From NCBI GenBank assembly GCA_001898625.1, contig MKUP01000004.1, positions 62,001-126,000 on the forward strand: a stretch of DNA of 64,000 bases, given 5' to 3'. Numbering within the stretch: the stretch's first letter is position 1; every line of letters starts with the position of its first letter. Below are positions 7,567 through 16,884 of this stretch, piece after piece. This stretch comes from Burkholderiales bacterium 67-32. Lineage in GTDB: Bacteria > Pseudomonadota > Gammaproteobacteria > Burkholderiales > Burkholderiaceae_B. Both the position numbers and the translations under genes were made by a program. The notes under the pieces were generated by a model, which was not told the origin of the DNA, made no database searches, and saw only the letters and a program-made list of their open reading frames with translations.

Positions 7567-8925
7567 CTACATGTCGCGGCCCAGGTAGGCCCCGTCCCGC
7601 TCCAGGACCTGCTGCAGGGCGGCCACGTCCAGCCGGCGCGGCGCCACGCCGGCCCGCAGCGACAGGGCCGCCGCCGTGCCGGCAGCCTGGCCCATGGCGA
7701 AGCACGGGCCGGTCACGCGCGCGGCTGACTGGCCCATGTGGGTCATCGAGGCGCAGCGCCCCGCCACCAGCAGGTTGTCCACGCCCAGCGGCAGCAGCAT
7801 GCGGTACGGCAGGTGGTTGAAACCCCGCACATTGGGCACGTCGACGAACTTGAACACGATGTCGCCGGCGACGTGGGCCTCGACCGGCCAGCCGTTCACG
7901 CCTATGGTGTCCTCGAAGCTCGCGCAGCCCAGCACGTCGTCCTCGGTCAACAGGTATTCGCCGACGATGCGGCGCGTCTCGCGTATGCCGACCTGCGGCG
8001 CGATCTCCAGGATGTACGAGGCGTCGAAGCCCGGCGCGTACTCGCGCAGGAACTCGAAGAAGTCGCGGGCCTGGCGCCGGCCCTGCAGCTCGCCCTCGCT
8101 CAACTGCCAGGCATCGGTGCCGTCGATCGCGGTCCCATCGGGGTTGCTGAGCTGGGTCACGTTGGCGCGCCATTCGACCGGATTCTTTTGCGGCCGCACG
8201 ATGGGCGTCTTGCGCGCGAAGCGGCGGCCATCGCGGGTGGCCTCTTCCATCAGGCGGCCGAAATGTTCCCAGGCCCTGCCGGCGCGGGCCGGATCGACGT
8301 TGTTGACGCGGAACATGGTCGACGGATACAGCATGCCGCCGTGGCCGTCACCCTTTTCATAAGGCACGCCCGCCGCGGCCGCCATGTCGCCGTCGCCCGA
8401 GCAGTCGATATAGATCCTGCCGACCACGGCGGCGCGGCCGGATTTGGTCTCGACCAGCAGCGCGGCGATCTCGCCCGGCGAACGCATCAGCACGCCGGCC
8501 GCCTGCGCATGGAACAGCAACTGGCTGCCGCTGGAGACGACCAGGTCGTCGGCCGCCAGCTTGTAGGCCGCGTTGTCGTAGGCCTGCGCCATGATCCTGT
8601 CCTGGAACATGCGGTGCGGTTCGCACAGGCCGCCCAGTCCTTCCAGCGTGGCCAGCAGTTCGTCCGCCAGGCCGTGCACCACGCGCCGGTTGTCGCCGAA
8701 GACGTTGGCATGCAGGCCGCAGAAGTTGGTCACGCCCGCGGCCGTGCCCATGCCCCCCAGGAACCCGTAGCGTTCGATCAGCAGGGTGCGGCAGCCGTGG
8801 CGCGCCGCGGCCGCCGCCGCCGTCATGCCGGCGGGCCCGCCGCCCAGCACCACCACGTCGAATTCGCCCAGTACCGGCGTCTGCCGCGCGGGTTCGGTCA
8901 CGCTGGCCGGATGTACCGATGTCAT
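7567..8925 (-). CDS. FAD-dependent oxidoreductase (FAD_oxidored family)
   Basis: 452 aa flavoprotein. A dinucleotide-binding motif VVLGGGPAGMTAA lies at about residues 25-37, followed by LIERYGFLGGMGT. This N-terminal GG-x-GT pattern is typical of the FAD_oxidored group (PF12831). The C-terminal FAD segment LLVAGRCASMTHMGQSAARVTGPC is also characteristic. No signal peptide or membrane segment is evident, so it is probably cytosolic. The substrate cannot be read from sequence. It is divergent from the LysR gene at 9027 across a strong inverted repeat and is convergent with the 1-7548 operon, so it probably serves the same or a related catabolic route. Confidence 0.88.
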   Translation of the reverse strand: MTSVHPASVTEPARQTPVLGEFDVVVLGGGPAGMTAAAAAARHGCRTLLIERYGFLGGMGTAAGVTNFCGLHANVFGDNRRVVHGLADELLATLEGLGGLCEPHRMFQDRIMAQAYDNAAYKLAADDLVVSSGSQLLFHAQAAGVLMRSPGEIAALLVETKSGRAAVVGRIYIDCSGDGDMAAAAGVPYEKGDGHGGMLYPSTMFRVNNVDPARAGRAWEHFGRLMEEATRDGRRFARKTPIVRPQKNPVEWRANVTQLSNPDGTAIDGTDAWQLSEGELQGRRQARDFFEFLREYAPGFDASYILEIAPQVGIRETRRIVGEYLLTEDDVLGCASFEDTIGVNGWPVEAHVAGDIVFKFVDVPNVRGFNHLPYRMLLPLGVDNLLVAGRCASMTHMGQSAARVTGPCFAMGQAAGTAAALSLRAGVAPRRLDVAALQQVLERDGAYLGRDM

Positions 8926-8963
8926 TGCTCCACCTCGTCATTCAGGGAATGCGGACATGGTAT

Positions 8964-9025
8964 CTATTTCAAAACGGATTATCTGGTCTAATTCGAAGCA
9001 CCAGCTTTCGCGTTTTGGAATAGAA
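8964..9025. promoter_or_regulatory. Inverted repeat, candidate LysR operator
   Basis: Two 14-base arms, TCTATTTCAAAACG at 8964-8977 and CGTTTTGGAATAGA at 9012-9025, are inverted copies with one mismatch, separated by 34 bases. They fill the 101-base space between the divergent FAD oxidoreductase and LysR genes; the right arm ends one base before the LysR ATG. This placement fits autoregulation plus control of the oxidoreductase. Binding is inferred, not shown. Confidence 0.55.
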
Positions 9026-9026
9026 C

Positions 9027-9938
9027 ATGGATACCCTGGCCAACCTGCGCGCCTTCCTCGCCACGGTACGCGGCGGCAATTTCTCGGAAGCCGCGCGCCA
9101 GCTCGACACGGTACCCTCGGTCGTCGCCAAGCGCATCGGCCATCTCGAATGGACCCTGGGCACGCGCCTGTTCGAACGCTCCAGCCGCCGGGTAACGCTG
9201 ACCGAGGCCGGCCACAAGTTCCACGTCCGGGCCCGCGCGCTGGTCAGCGACTTCGACGACATCGCCTCGGAACTCAAGCGCGACCAGGACGCGCTGGACG
9301 GCCACATCCGGCTGCGGGCCCCGACCTCGCTCACGGTGCTGTACCTGGCCGACATCCTCGCGGCCTTCCAGCGGCGCCATGAACGGCTGACCCTGGAGAT
9401 CGCGCTGCTGGACCGGTCGGCCAATCCCGCCGAGGAAGGCTTCGACATCGCGGTCAGCGGCCGCGCCGACAGCTACGAGGGCGTGGTGGACGAACCGCTG
9501 TGCCCGCTGCGCCAGGTCGTCTGCGCCACGCCCGGCTACCTGGCGCGCCGGCCCGCCCCGCGCCATCCGCGCGACCTGGCCGACCACGACTGCCTGGTGT
9601 TCAATCCCACCGGCCACAGTTGGCACTTCAACAGCGCGAGCGGCCCCATCAGCATCGACGTACCCGCGCGCCTGGGCGCCAACGACAACTATGTGCTGTA
9701 TGCCTCCGCCCGCGCCGGCAACGGCATCGCCGTGCTGCCCACCTACGTCGCGCGGAACGCGCTGGCGGACGGCAGCCTGGTGGCGCTGTTGGAGGATCAT
9801 CCCTTGCAGGACGTGTGGCTCAAGGCCCTGATTCCGGTCCGCAAGCGCGCCTTGCCGCGCATGGAACTGCTGCTGGCCTGGCTGCGCGAACACCTGGGCG
9901 GCACGCCGCCCTGGGAAAGGCCCGGCCGCGGCGCATGA
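9027..9938 (+). CDS. LysR-family transcriptional regulator
   Basis: 303 aa. The N-terminal winged HTH (about residues 1-60) contains NLRAFLATVRGGNFSEAA and LFERSSRRVTLTEAG. The C-terminal half is the effector-binding periplasmic-like domain (about 90-295), where HIRLRAPTSL marks its first strand. It is of the CrgA/DsdC-like subgroup that has a short C-terminal tail. It probably regulates the divergent FAD oxidoreductase through the inverted repeat that abuts its own start codon. Upstream of the ATG only a weak GGAAT is seen, so translation may be low. Confidence 0.92.
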   Translation: MDTLANLRAFLATVRGGNFSEAARQLDTVPSVVAKRIGHLEWTLGTRLFERSSRRVTLTEAGHKFHVRARALVSDFDDIASELKRDQDALDGHIRLRAPTSLTVLYLADILAAFQRRHERLTLEIALLDRSANPAEEGFDIAVSGRADSYEGVVDEPLCPLRQVVCATPGYLARRPAPRHPRDLADHDCLVFNPTGHSWHFNSASGPISIDVPARLGANDNYVLYASARAGNGIAVLPTYVARNALADGSLVALLEDHPLQDVWLKALIPVRKRALPRMELLLAWLREHLGGTPPWERPGRGA

Positions 9939-9945
9939 GCCCGGC

Positions 9946-10389
9946 TTATTCCTGCCGGTTCCGCATCCAGTCGGCCGTGTTGTAGAACGAGGCCAGCAGC
10001 TTGTCGGCCAGCGCCGGTTCGACGCCGACCTGCTGCATCGCCCGCCCCATGCAGACCACCCATTGGTCTCGCTCCGTGGTGCCGATCGAGAACGGCAGAT
10101 GGCGCGCCCGCAGGCGGGGATGGCCGAAGCGGCGAATGTAGTAATCAGGACCACCCATCCAGCCGCACAGGAACCAGAACAGCTTCTCCCGGGCCTGGTC
10201 CAGCGACGGGCCGTGCGCGGCGCGCAGGTCCGCCAGGTCGGTATCCAGGTCCATCAGGTCGTAGAACCGGTCGACCAACTCGCGCACGCGCGCTTCGCCG
10301 CCGATCACGTCGAACAGGGTCTGGCCGGCCGGAGCCGGTTCCTCCGGCTCGCGTATCAATATCATCTTGTCATTCATCTCGGTATTCAT
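9946..10389 (-). CDS. Group II truncated haemoglobin
   Basis: 147 aa two-over-two globin of the trHbII (GlbO) class, cytosolic, binding haem and O2/NO. Key positions can be read: Tyr43 (B10) in FYDLMD, proximal His97 (F8) in RARHLPF, Trp110 (G8) in ERDQW, and FWFLCGWMGGP in the E helix region. Group II proteins are linked to oxygen or NO chemistry and redox stress. The gene starts nine bases after the permease stop, so the two are probably co-transcribed. A second in-frame Met at codon 5 is possible because no clear ribosome site precedes the first. Confidence 0.93.
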   Translation of the reverse strand: MNTEMNDKMILIREPEEPAPAGQTLFDVIGGEARVRELVDRFYDLMDLDTDLADLRAAHGPSLDQAREKLFWFLCGWMGGPDYYIRRFGHPRLRARHLPFSIGTTERDQWVVCMGRAMQQVGVEPALADKLLASFYNTADWMRNRQE

Positions 10390-10398
10390 CGAAAAGCT

Positions 10399-12927
10399 CT
10401 AGGCTTCCCTGAGGGTCGCCAGCGGCGGCTGGCGCAGCACGCCGCGCAGGCCCATCCATCCTCCCGCCCAGGCGCACGCCACGCCCACCAGCAGCCCGGC
10501 CGCCCACACCCAGGGATTGGGCGTCAGCGCGAAGTTGAACACATAGCGGGCCAGCAGCCACGCGATCACCGACGCGCCGGCCGCGGCCAGCACGCCCGCC
10601 GCGCCGCCGATGGCGGCCAGCTCCAGCCACTGCGCCAGCGACAACTGCCGGCGCGTGGCCCCCAGCGCGCGCAGCAGCCCGGCCTCGCGCACCCGCTCGT
10701 CGCGGGTGGAGGCCAGCGCCGCATACAGCACCAGGCAGCCGGCGGCCAGCGTGAACAGGAACAGGAACTGCACCGCCGCCACCACCTGTTCCAGCACGTC
10801 CTGCACCTGTCTCAGGATGGCGCTGGTATCGAAGATGGTCAGGTTGGGAAATTCGCGGATCAGCGCGTTGGACAGCTCGGCCTTCTCGGGCGGCAGATGC
10901 AGCGCGGTGATCCAGCTCTGCGGCATGTCGCGCAGCGCCGCCGGCGACAGGATGGCGAAGAAGTTGACCTGCATGGAATCCCAGTCCACCGCCCGCAGGC
11001 CGGTCACCTTCACGTCGACCGTGTTGCCGGCGATGTCGAACCGGAGCGTGTCGCCCAGGTTCACGCCCAGGGTCTTCGCGATGCCCTGCTCCATCGACAC
11101 TTCGGCGGCGTCGGGATCCAGCCAGCGGCCGGCCACGTCGCGGTTGTGGCCCGGCAGCTGGTCCATGTAGGACAGGTTGAACTCCCGGTCCACCAGCCGC
11201 TGCGCGCGATCGTCCTGGTAGTCGGCCGGCCCGACCCCGCGTCCGTTGATCTCGATCAGCCGCCCGCGGATCATCGGGTACAACTGCACGTGGCCCAGCC
11301 CCGCCTGCGCCAGGCGCTGCGTGACCGCCTCGCGCTGGTCCGGCTGGATGTTGATCAGGAAACGGTTGGGCGCATCGGGTGGCGCGGCGCTGCGCCAGCC
11401 CTCGACCAGGTCGCCACGGGTGATGGACAACAGCAGGATCGCCATCAGCCCCACCGCCAGGGCGCATATCTGCGCCACCGTGGCGCCACGGCGGCGGACC
11501 ACGCCCGCCAGCGCGAAACGCAGAGCCACCGGCCCGCGCTGCCATTGCCGCAGCGGTTCCAGCCAGCGCAGCCCCAGCCACGAAATGCCGGAAAACAGCA
11601 GGAAGCCAGCCAGGAATCCCCCGGCGACCATCAGGCCCAGCTTCAAGTCGCGCGCGAACCAGAGCAGCAGCAGCGCGAAGCCCACCGCGCCCACCCCGTA
11701 GCCCAGCGCGGTCCGCGCCGGAGCGATTCCAGTGTCGCGGCGCAGGACGCGGGCGGGCGCGACGTGGCGCAACTGGGCCAGCGGCGGCAGCGCGAAGCCC
11801 ATCAGCAGCCAGACACCAGCCAGGAACCCCTGTATCGCGGGCAGCGGCCCGGCGCGCGGCAGGTCGGCCGTGATCAGGCCGCCCAACGCGGCGATCAGGC
11901 CCTCGTGCGCGGCATAGCCGAGCGCGCTGCCGACGGCGGCCGCCCCCAGCGCGATGATCAGGAACTCGGCGGCGAACAGCCCGGTCAGCGTGGTCTGCGT
12001 CGCCCCCAGGCAGCGCATGACCGCCACGCTATCGAAATGCCGCAGCGTGAAGCGCCGCGCGGCCAGCGCGACGGCCACCGCCGCGATCAGGGCCGCCAGC
12101 AGCGCCACCAGCGACAGGAACTGCTGCGCCCGGTCGATGGTGCGGCGCATCTCGGGCCGGCCGGAGTCCAGCGTCTCCACGCGCTGGCCGCGCTGCGGAT
12201 GGACCTGCAGCCAGGCGGCATACTCGCGCGCCGCCGCCGGCTGCCCCGCCGCCAGCAGGCGGTAGGTGATGCGGCTGCCGAAGGTCACCAAGCCCGTCGA
12301 CGCCAGGTCGTCCTCGCGGATCATGACCCGCGGCGCCACGTTGATGAAATTCATGCCCCGATCGGGCTCCACCGTGATCACCCGGGCGATGCGGAAATGC
12401 CGGTCGCCCAGTTGCAGGTCGTCGCCCACGCGCACGTCCAGCAGCGACAGCAGTTGCGGATCCACCCAGGCGGTCCCGGGCGCGGGAATCTCGCGCGTCG
12501 GCTCATCGGGCGCGGTGGGGCCGTCGGCCACGCGCAGGCTGCCGCGCAGCGGGTAGCCCGGCCGCACCGCCTTCAGGGCCGCCAATTGCGAACGCGCGGC
12601 GTCGCCGGTCCCGACGCTGGCCATGGACGGGAACTGCAGGTTCTCGGTCACCGACAGCCCGAGCCGGCGCGCTTCGTCGCGCGGCGCCTGATCGGCCGGA
12701 TTGTCGGAAATCAGCACGACGTCGCCGCCCAGCAATTGGGCGGCGTCGCGTTCGAGCGCCTGGCGGATGCGGTCGGCCAGGAAGCCCACGCTGGAAACCG
12801 AGGCCACGGCGATGACCAGCGCCATCGCCAGCAGCCTGAGTTCCCCGGCGCGCCAGTCGCGCACGGTCATGCGCCAGGCCTGGGCCAGGAGGGACAGCGG
12901 TGAGAACGAACGGATGTCGGTGGTCAT
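10399..12927 (-). CDS. FtsX-family ABC transporter permease (YbbP-like)
   Basis: 842 aa inner-membrane protein. A first membrane segment near residue 30-50 is followed by a large periplasmic domain, then clustered membrane spans around 240-460 and again at the C-terminus, giving two FtsX domains as in YbbP. The family extracts or moves lipophilic substrates across the envelope. The usual ATPase (YbbA) and thioesterase neighbours of E. coli ybbP are not here, so the partner ATPase must be elsewhere. I chose the ATG at 12927; a GTG 20 codons upstream is possible and neither has a good ribosome site. Confidence 0.85.
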   Translation of the reverse strand: MTTDIRSFSPLSLLAQAWRMTVRDWRAGELRLLAMALVIAVASVSSVGFLADRIRQALERDAAQLLGGDVVLISDNPADQAPRDEARRLGLSVTENLQFPSMASVGTGDAARSQLAALKAVRPGYPLRGSLRVADGPTAPDEPTREIPAPGTAWVDPQLLSLLDVRVGDDLQLGDRHFRIARVITVEPDRGMNFINVAPRVMIREDDLASTGLVTFGSRITYRLLAAGQPAAAREYAAWLQVHPQRGQRVETLDSGRPEMRRTIDRAQQFLSLVALLAALIAAVAVALAARRFTLRHFDSVAVMRCLGATQTTLTGLFAAEFLIIALGAAAVGSALGYAAHEGLIAALGGLITADLPRAGPLPAIQGFLAGVWLLMGFALPPLAQLRHVAPARVLRRDTGIAPARTALGYGVGAVGFALLLLWFARDLKLGLMVAGGFLAGFLLFSGISWLGLRWLEPLRQWQRGPVALRFALAGVVRRRGATVAQICALAVGLMAILLLSITRGDLVEGWRSAAPPDAPNRFLINIQPDQREAVTQRLAQAGLGHVQLYPMIRGRLIEINGRGVGPADYQDDRAQRLVDREFNLSYMDQLPGHNRDVAGRWLDPDAAEVSMEQGIAKTLGVNLGDTLRFDIAGNTVDVKVTGLRAVDWDSMQVNFFAILSPAALRDMPQSWITALHLPPEKAELSNALIREFPNLTIFDTSAILRQVQDVLEQVVAAVQFLFLFTLAAGCLVLYAALASTRDERVREAGLLRALGATRRQLSLAQWLELAAIGGAAGVLAAAGASVIAWLLARYVFNFALTPNPWVWAAGLLVGVACAWAGGWMGLRGVLRQPPLATLREA

Positions 12928-13077
12928 GGCCGGCGGGAAAGGAGGTGGATCGAAGGCGAACGCCAGGGCGATGCGAGCCCGCGGCACGCGCGGCGCGCCC
13001 GGGCGGCCTCGGGTAGGACCGCGCCGGCCGCCCGCGGTTCACGCGGTCCCGCTACTTTACCGGAGCACGCGGCGCCC

Positions 13078-14250
13078 TCAGGCCACCGCCTTGCCCACCA
13101 CGCCCTCGACGAACCAGTCCATGTGGTCGACATCCTTCTGGCTCGGCACGCCGGACGACTGGCGCACCTTGCCCTGGTTGTCCACCAGCCGGCCGCCGAA
13201 GGGGTGGAGCGCGCCCGCCGAGATCTTGCGCCGCGCCTCGTCCACCGACGCGCGCACCGCCTGGGGCACCTTGGGCGACAGGGCCTCGAGCGCGATCATG
13301 CCGTCTTTCAGGCCGCCCATGATGGCGCGCGAGGTCCAGGTGCCGTCCAGCACTTCGCGCGCGGCCTGGACGTAGTGGTCGCCCCAGCGGTGCACGACGG
13401 CGCCGAGCTGGCGCGTCGGCGCATAGCGGCTCATGTCGGACGTATAGCCCAGCATCCACGCGCCCGCCGCCTCGGCGGCCTGCGCCACCGCGGACGATCC
13501 CGAGTGGTTGGTCAGCACGTCGGCCCCCTGGCGCAGGACAGCCTGGGCCGCGTCGCGCTCGCGCGGCGGATCGAACCAGTTCTGGGTCCAGACCACGCGC
13601 ACCTGGACCTTGGGGTTGACGCTGCGCGCGGCCAGCGTGAAGGCATTGATGCCCTGGATCACTTCCGGGATCGGCAGGGCCGCGACATAGCCCAGGACAT
13701 GGCTGCGCGTCATCGCCCCCGCCACCAGTCCGGCCAGGTAGCGGCCCTCGTAGAAGCGGATGTTGTAGGCGCCCAGGTTGCGCGCGAGGCGATAGCCCGA
13801 GGCCTGGTCGAACACCACGCCCGGGAACTCGCGCGCCACCCGCATCACCGCGTCCATGTAGCCGAAGGACGTGGTGAAGATGAGTTTGCAGCCCTGGCGC
13901 GCGAGATCGCGTATCACCCGCTCGGCGTCGGCATTCTCGGGCACGTTCTCGACCACGCGGGTGGCCACCCGCGATCCCAGCGCGGCGACCATGGCCAGAC
14001 GACCGTCCTCGTGCTGGCGCGTCCAGCCCGCATCGGTGATGGGCGACATGTAGACGAACCCCACGGACAGCGGATCGGCCGCCCAGGCCGGGCGCGGCGC
14101 GCCCAGGGCCGCGCCGGCGATGGGCACGCCCGCCGCCAGCCAGCCCAGGACGCGGCGGCGCCCCGTGCTGGCGAGGCCAGCCATGGTTTCCATTTCGTGG
14201 GGACAAGGTTGTTCACGGTGCGCAGGCGGCACCGAAACGAGGTTTTTCAC
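13078..14250 (-). CDS. BMP-family ABC transporter receptor (nucleoside-type)
   Basis: 390 aa. The Bmp/PnrA family binds purine nucleosides or related compounds in the periplasm. The mature region has the family landmarks: VGFVYMSPITDAGWT, IRDLARQGCKLIFTTSFGYMDA, EGRYLAGLVAGAMT and QGADVLTNHSG. The N-terminus has a twin-arginine motif (TGRRRVLGW) and ends in AWA. I chose the GTG at 14250 because AGGAG lies at ideal spacing before it; the ATG at 14193 would give a shorter signal. No transporter genes adjoin; the matching permeases and ATPase are at 32731-36243. Confidence 0.87.
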   Translation of the reverse strand: MKNLVSVPPAHREQPCPHEMETMAGLASTGRRRVLGWLAAGVPIAGAALGAPRPAWAADPLSVGFVYMSPITDAGWTRQHEDGRLAMVAALGSRVATRVVENVPENADAERVIRDLARQGCKLIFTTSFGYMDAVMRVAREFPGVVFDQASGYRLARNLGAYNIRFYEGRYLAGLVAGAMTRSHVLGYVAALPIPEVIQGINAFTLAARSVNPKVQVRVVWTQNWFDPPRERDAAQAVLRQGADVLTNHSGSSAVAQAAEAAGAWMLGYTSDMSRYAPTRQLGAVVHRWGDHYVQAAREVLDGTWTSRAIMGGLKDGMIALEALSPKVPQAVRASVDEARRKISAGALHPFGGRLVDNQGKVRQSSGVPSQKDVDHMDWFVEGVVGKAVA

Positions 14251-14437
14251 GCTGGTTCTCCTCGAACACGGCTTCCGGGGAAAAGATCCGGTCGGCGGGA
14301 AGCTACGCCGGGACGGACACGAACGAACGCGCCATTTTATCATTCATTGAAACGACCTATTGCTGCGATTTATTCAATTCAATTTACCAATGATCCAGCG
14401 CGGCCTATCGTGGGACCTCGACAATTCGGAGCTAGGA

Positions 14438-15889
14438 ATGACGACTCTCACCACCGCAACGGGCGCGCCTGTCGCCGACAACCAGAACTCGAAAACCGCC
14501 GGCCCGCGCGGCCCCGTGCTGATCGAGGACTTCCACCTGGTCGAGAAGCTGCAGCACTTCAACCGCGAACGCGTCCCCGAGCGCGTGGTGCATGCCAAGG
14601 GCTCGGGCGCCTACGGCGTGTTCGAGGTGACCAACGACATCACCCGCTACACCCGCGCCGACCTGTTCGCGCAGGTGGGCCGCAAGACCGACGTCTTCAT
14701 CCGCTTCTCCACCGTGGGCGGCGAGAAAGGCTCGGCCGATACCGAACGCGACCCGCGCGGCTTCGCCATCAAGTTCTACACCAACGAAGGCAACTGGGAC
14801 CTGGTAGGCAACAACACGCCGGTCTTCTTCATCCGCGACGGCATCAAGTTCCCCGACTTCATCCACACTCAGAAGCGCGACCCGCGCACCAACATGAAGA
14901 ATCCCACCGCGATGTGGGACTTCTGGTCGCTGTCGCCCGAATCGCTGCACCAGGTCACCACGCTGTTCTCCGATCGCGGCACGCCCGACGGCTATCGCGC
15001 CATGCACGGATTCGGCAGCCACACCTTCAGCATGATCGACGCCCAGGGCCGGCGCGTCTGGGTCAAGTACCACGTGCTCAGCCTGCAAGGTATTCGCAAC
15101 CTGCACCCGCGCGACGCCACCCGGCTTGCCGGCCAGGACCCGGACTACGCCCAGCGCGACCTGTTCGAGGCGATCGAACGAGGCGACTATCCCAAGTGGC
15201 GCTTCTGCATCCAGGTCATGACCGAGGAGCAGGCGCGCGCCACGCCCTACGATCCCTTCGACCTGACCAAGGTCTGGCCCCACGCGGACTTCCCGCTGAT
15301 CGAGGTCGGCGTGATCACGCTGAACCGCAATCCGGAGAACTATTTCGCCGAAGTCGAGCAGGCCGCGTTCTCGCCATCGGCCATCGTGCGTGGACTGGGC
15401 TTCAGCCCCGACAAGATGCTGCAGGCCCGCCTGTTCGCCTACCATGACGCCCACCTGTACCGCGTCGGCACCAACTACCAGGCCCTGCCGGTCAACCGCC
15501 CCCATGCTCCGGTGCGGACCTACCAGCGGGACGGCGCCATGCGCTTCGATGGCAACTTCGGCGGCGCGGCCAACTACGAACCGAACAGCGTGGCCGGCTC
15601 GCCGCGCCAGGATGCGGCGCACGCCGAACCTCCGCTGCCGCTCGCGGGCGCTGCCGACCGCTACGACCACCGCGCCGGCAATGACGACTATACGCAGGCC
15701 GGCGATCTGTTCCGGCTCATGAGCGCCGATCAGCAGGCCCTGCTGGTCGAGAACATCATCAACGCGATGAAGACCGTGCCGCGCGAAATCCAGGAACGCC
15801 AGATCGCGCATTTCGCCAAGGCGGATCCGCGGTATGGGGCAGGCGTGGCGAAGGGGCTGGGATTCGCGGCATCGTCCGCCAAGGGCTGA
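14438..15889 (+). CDS. katA: Monofunctional haem catalase, clade 3 type
   Basis: 483 aa, the length of small-subunit catalases. It dismutates hydrogen peroxide in the cytoplasm. The active-site His52 lies in [12 protein letters not shown], the catalytic Asn in VGNNTPVFF (residues 123-131), and the proximal haem Tyr in [30 protein letters not shown] is the conserved NADPH/haem region. GGAG precedes the ATG by six bases. A LysR gene follows 53 bases downstream on the same strand. The upstream region is AT-rich; I could not identify an OxyR site in it. Confidence 0.95.
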   Translation: MTTLTTATGAPVADNQNSKTAGPRGPVLIEDFHLVEKLQHFNRERVPERVVHAKGSGAYGVFEVTNDITRYTRADLFAQVGRKTDVFIRFSTVGGEKGSADTERDPRGFAIKFYTNEGNWDLVGNNTPVFFIRDGIKFPDFIHTQKRDPRTNMKNPTAMWDFWSLSPESLHQVTTLFSDRGTPDGYRAMHGFGSHTFSMIDAQGRRVWVKYHVLSLQGIRNLHPRDATRLAGQDPDYAQRDLFEAIERGDYPKWRFCIQVMTEEQARATPYDPFDLTKVWPHADFPLIEVGVITLNRNPENYFAEVEQAAFSPSAIVRGLGFSPDKMLQARLFAYHDAHLYRVGTNYQALPVNRPHAPVRTYQRDGAMRFDGNFGGAANYEPNSVAGSPRQDAAHAEPPLPLAGAADRYDHRAGNDDYTQAGDLFRLMSADQQALLVENIINAMKTVPREIQERQIAHFAKADPRYGAGVAKGLGFAASSAKG

Positions 15890-15942
15890 TCCGCACGCCT
15901 TCGCGCATTACAATGCCCGCACTGCAATGCAGAGGCGGAATC

Positions 15943-16884
15943 ATGAGGAGATTGGACATACCGGCGCTGGAAATCTTCGTCGCCGCTGTCGAAGAAAAGA
16001 GTCTGTCCAAAGCCGCGGACCGGGAGAACCTGGTGACCTCGGCCGTCAGCAAGCGCATCACCGAACTCGAGCGCCAAGTGGGCAAGGCGCTGTTGACGCG
16101 CCATGGACGCGGCGTGGAACCCACGCCCGCCGGCGTCCTGCTGTATCAGCGCGCCAAGGCCATACTCCGCAGCGTGCAACTGACCGAAGAGGCCATCGCG
16201 GGTTTCGCCGCGGACGGCCTGGCCAAGATCCGGCTGGTGGCCAATCCCTCCACCATCCTGCAATTCCTTCCGACCCACATCGCCAACTACCTGGTCAAGG
16301 CGCCGGACACGCGCATCGATCTGCTGGAAGGCCACAGCTACGACATCCCGCGCCTGGTCGCGGAAGGCAACGCCGATCTCGGCATCTACCATGCCTCCCA
16401 CCCCGCCCCCGGCGTTTCCTCCTATCCCTATCTGACGGATCGCGTGGGACTGGTCGTGCCGCAGGGACATCCGCTGGCGATCAGGAAGACGCTATACCTG
16501 GAAGAGGCGCTGGACTACGACCTGCTGGGGCACTTTCCCCGGCACTCGCTGGAAGCCTTTCTCCAACTGACCTATCAGTCGCTGTCGCGGCCGCCCAATG
16601 TCAGGATACAGGTCACCAACTTCGAAGCCCGCTGCCACATGGTGCGCGCGGGCCTGGGCATCGCCGTGGTGCCCGAGCGCATCGCCCGGGCCTATCTGGC
16701 GGACCTGAAGCTGGAGCTGCTGCGCCTGGAAGACGACTGGGCCGTGCGCCAGTTCTACATCTGCGTACGCGACGCCGGCAACATGAAGAGCGAAGTGGCC
16801 GGGCTGCTCGCCAGCCTGGCCCATGCGAGCCCCCCGGACCCGCTGATCAGCGCCCGACAAAGCGTGGCGGCCGCTTTTCCTTGA
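15943..16884 (+). CDS. LysR-family transcriptional regulator
   Basis: 313 aa. The HTH is in residues 5-65 (IPALEIFVAAVEEKSLSKAA, then AVSKRITELERQVGKALL and GVEPTPAG), followed by a substrate-binding domain with IRLVANPSTI and AGLGIAVVPE. I placed the start at 15943, after GAGGCGGA; an ATG ten codons earlier is weaker. Its last 38 bases overlap the end of the convergent crotonase gene. The target is not evident; the catalase upstream or the acyl-CoA block downstream are both possible. Confidence 0.92.
   Translation: MRRLDIPALEIFVAAVEEKSLSKAADRENLVTSAVSKRITELERQVGKALLTRHGRGVEPTPAGVLLYQRAKAILRSVQLTEEAIAGFAADGLAKIRLVANPSTILQFLPTHIANYLVKAPDTRIDLLEGHSYDIPRLVAEGNADLGIYHASHPAPGVSSYPYLTDRVGLVVPQGHPLAIRKTLYLEEALDYDLLGHFPRHSLEAFLQLTYQSLSRPPNVRIQVTNFEARCHMVRAGLGIAVVPERIARAYLADLKLELLRLEDDWAVRQFYICVRDAGNMKSEVAGLLASLAHASPPDPLISARQSVAAAFP

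Noticed and set aside
10063-12903. A 946-codon open frame on the plus strand opposite the FtsX permease
   Set aside because: It is the complement of a well-supported membrane protein; the translation is Arg/Gln/His-rich low-complexity sequence typical of a G+C-rich shadow frame.
14251-14437. OxyR site ahead of catalase
   Set aside because: CTAT occurs at 14357 and 14405 but not with the ATAG partners or spacing of the OxyR pattern.
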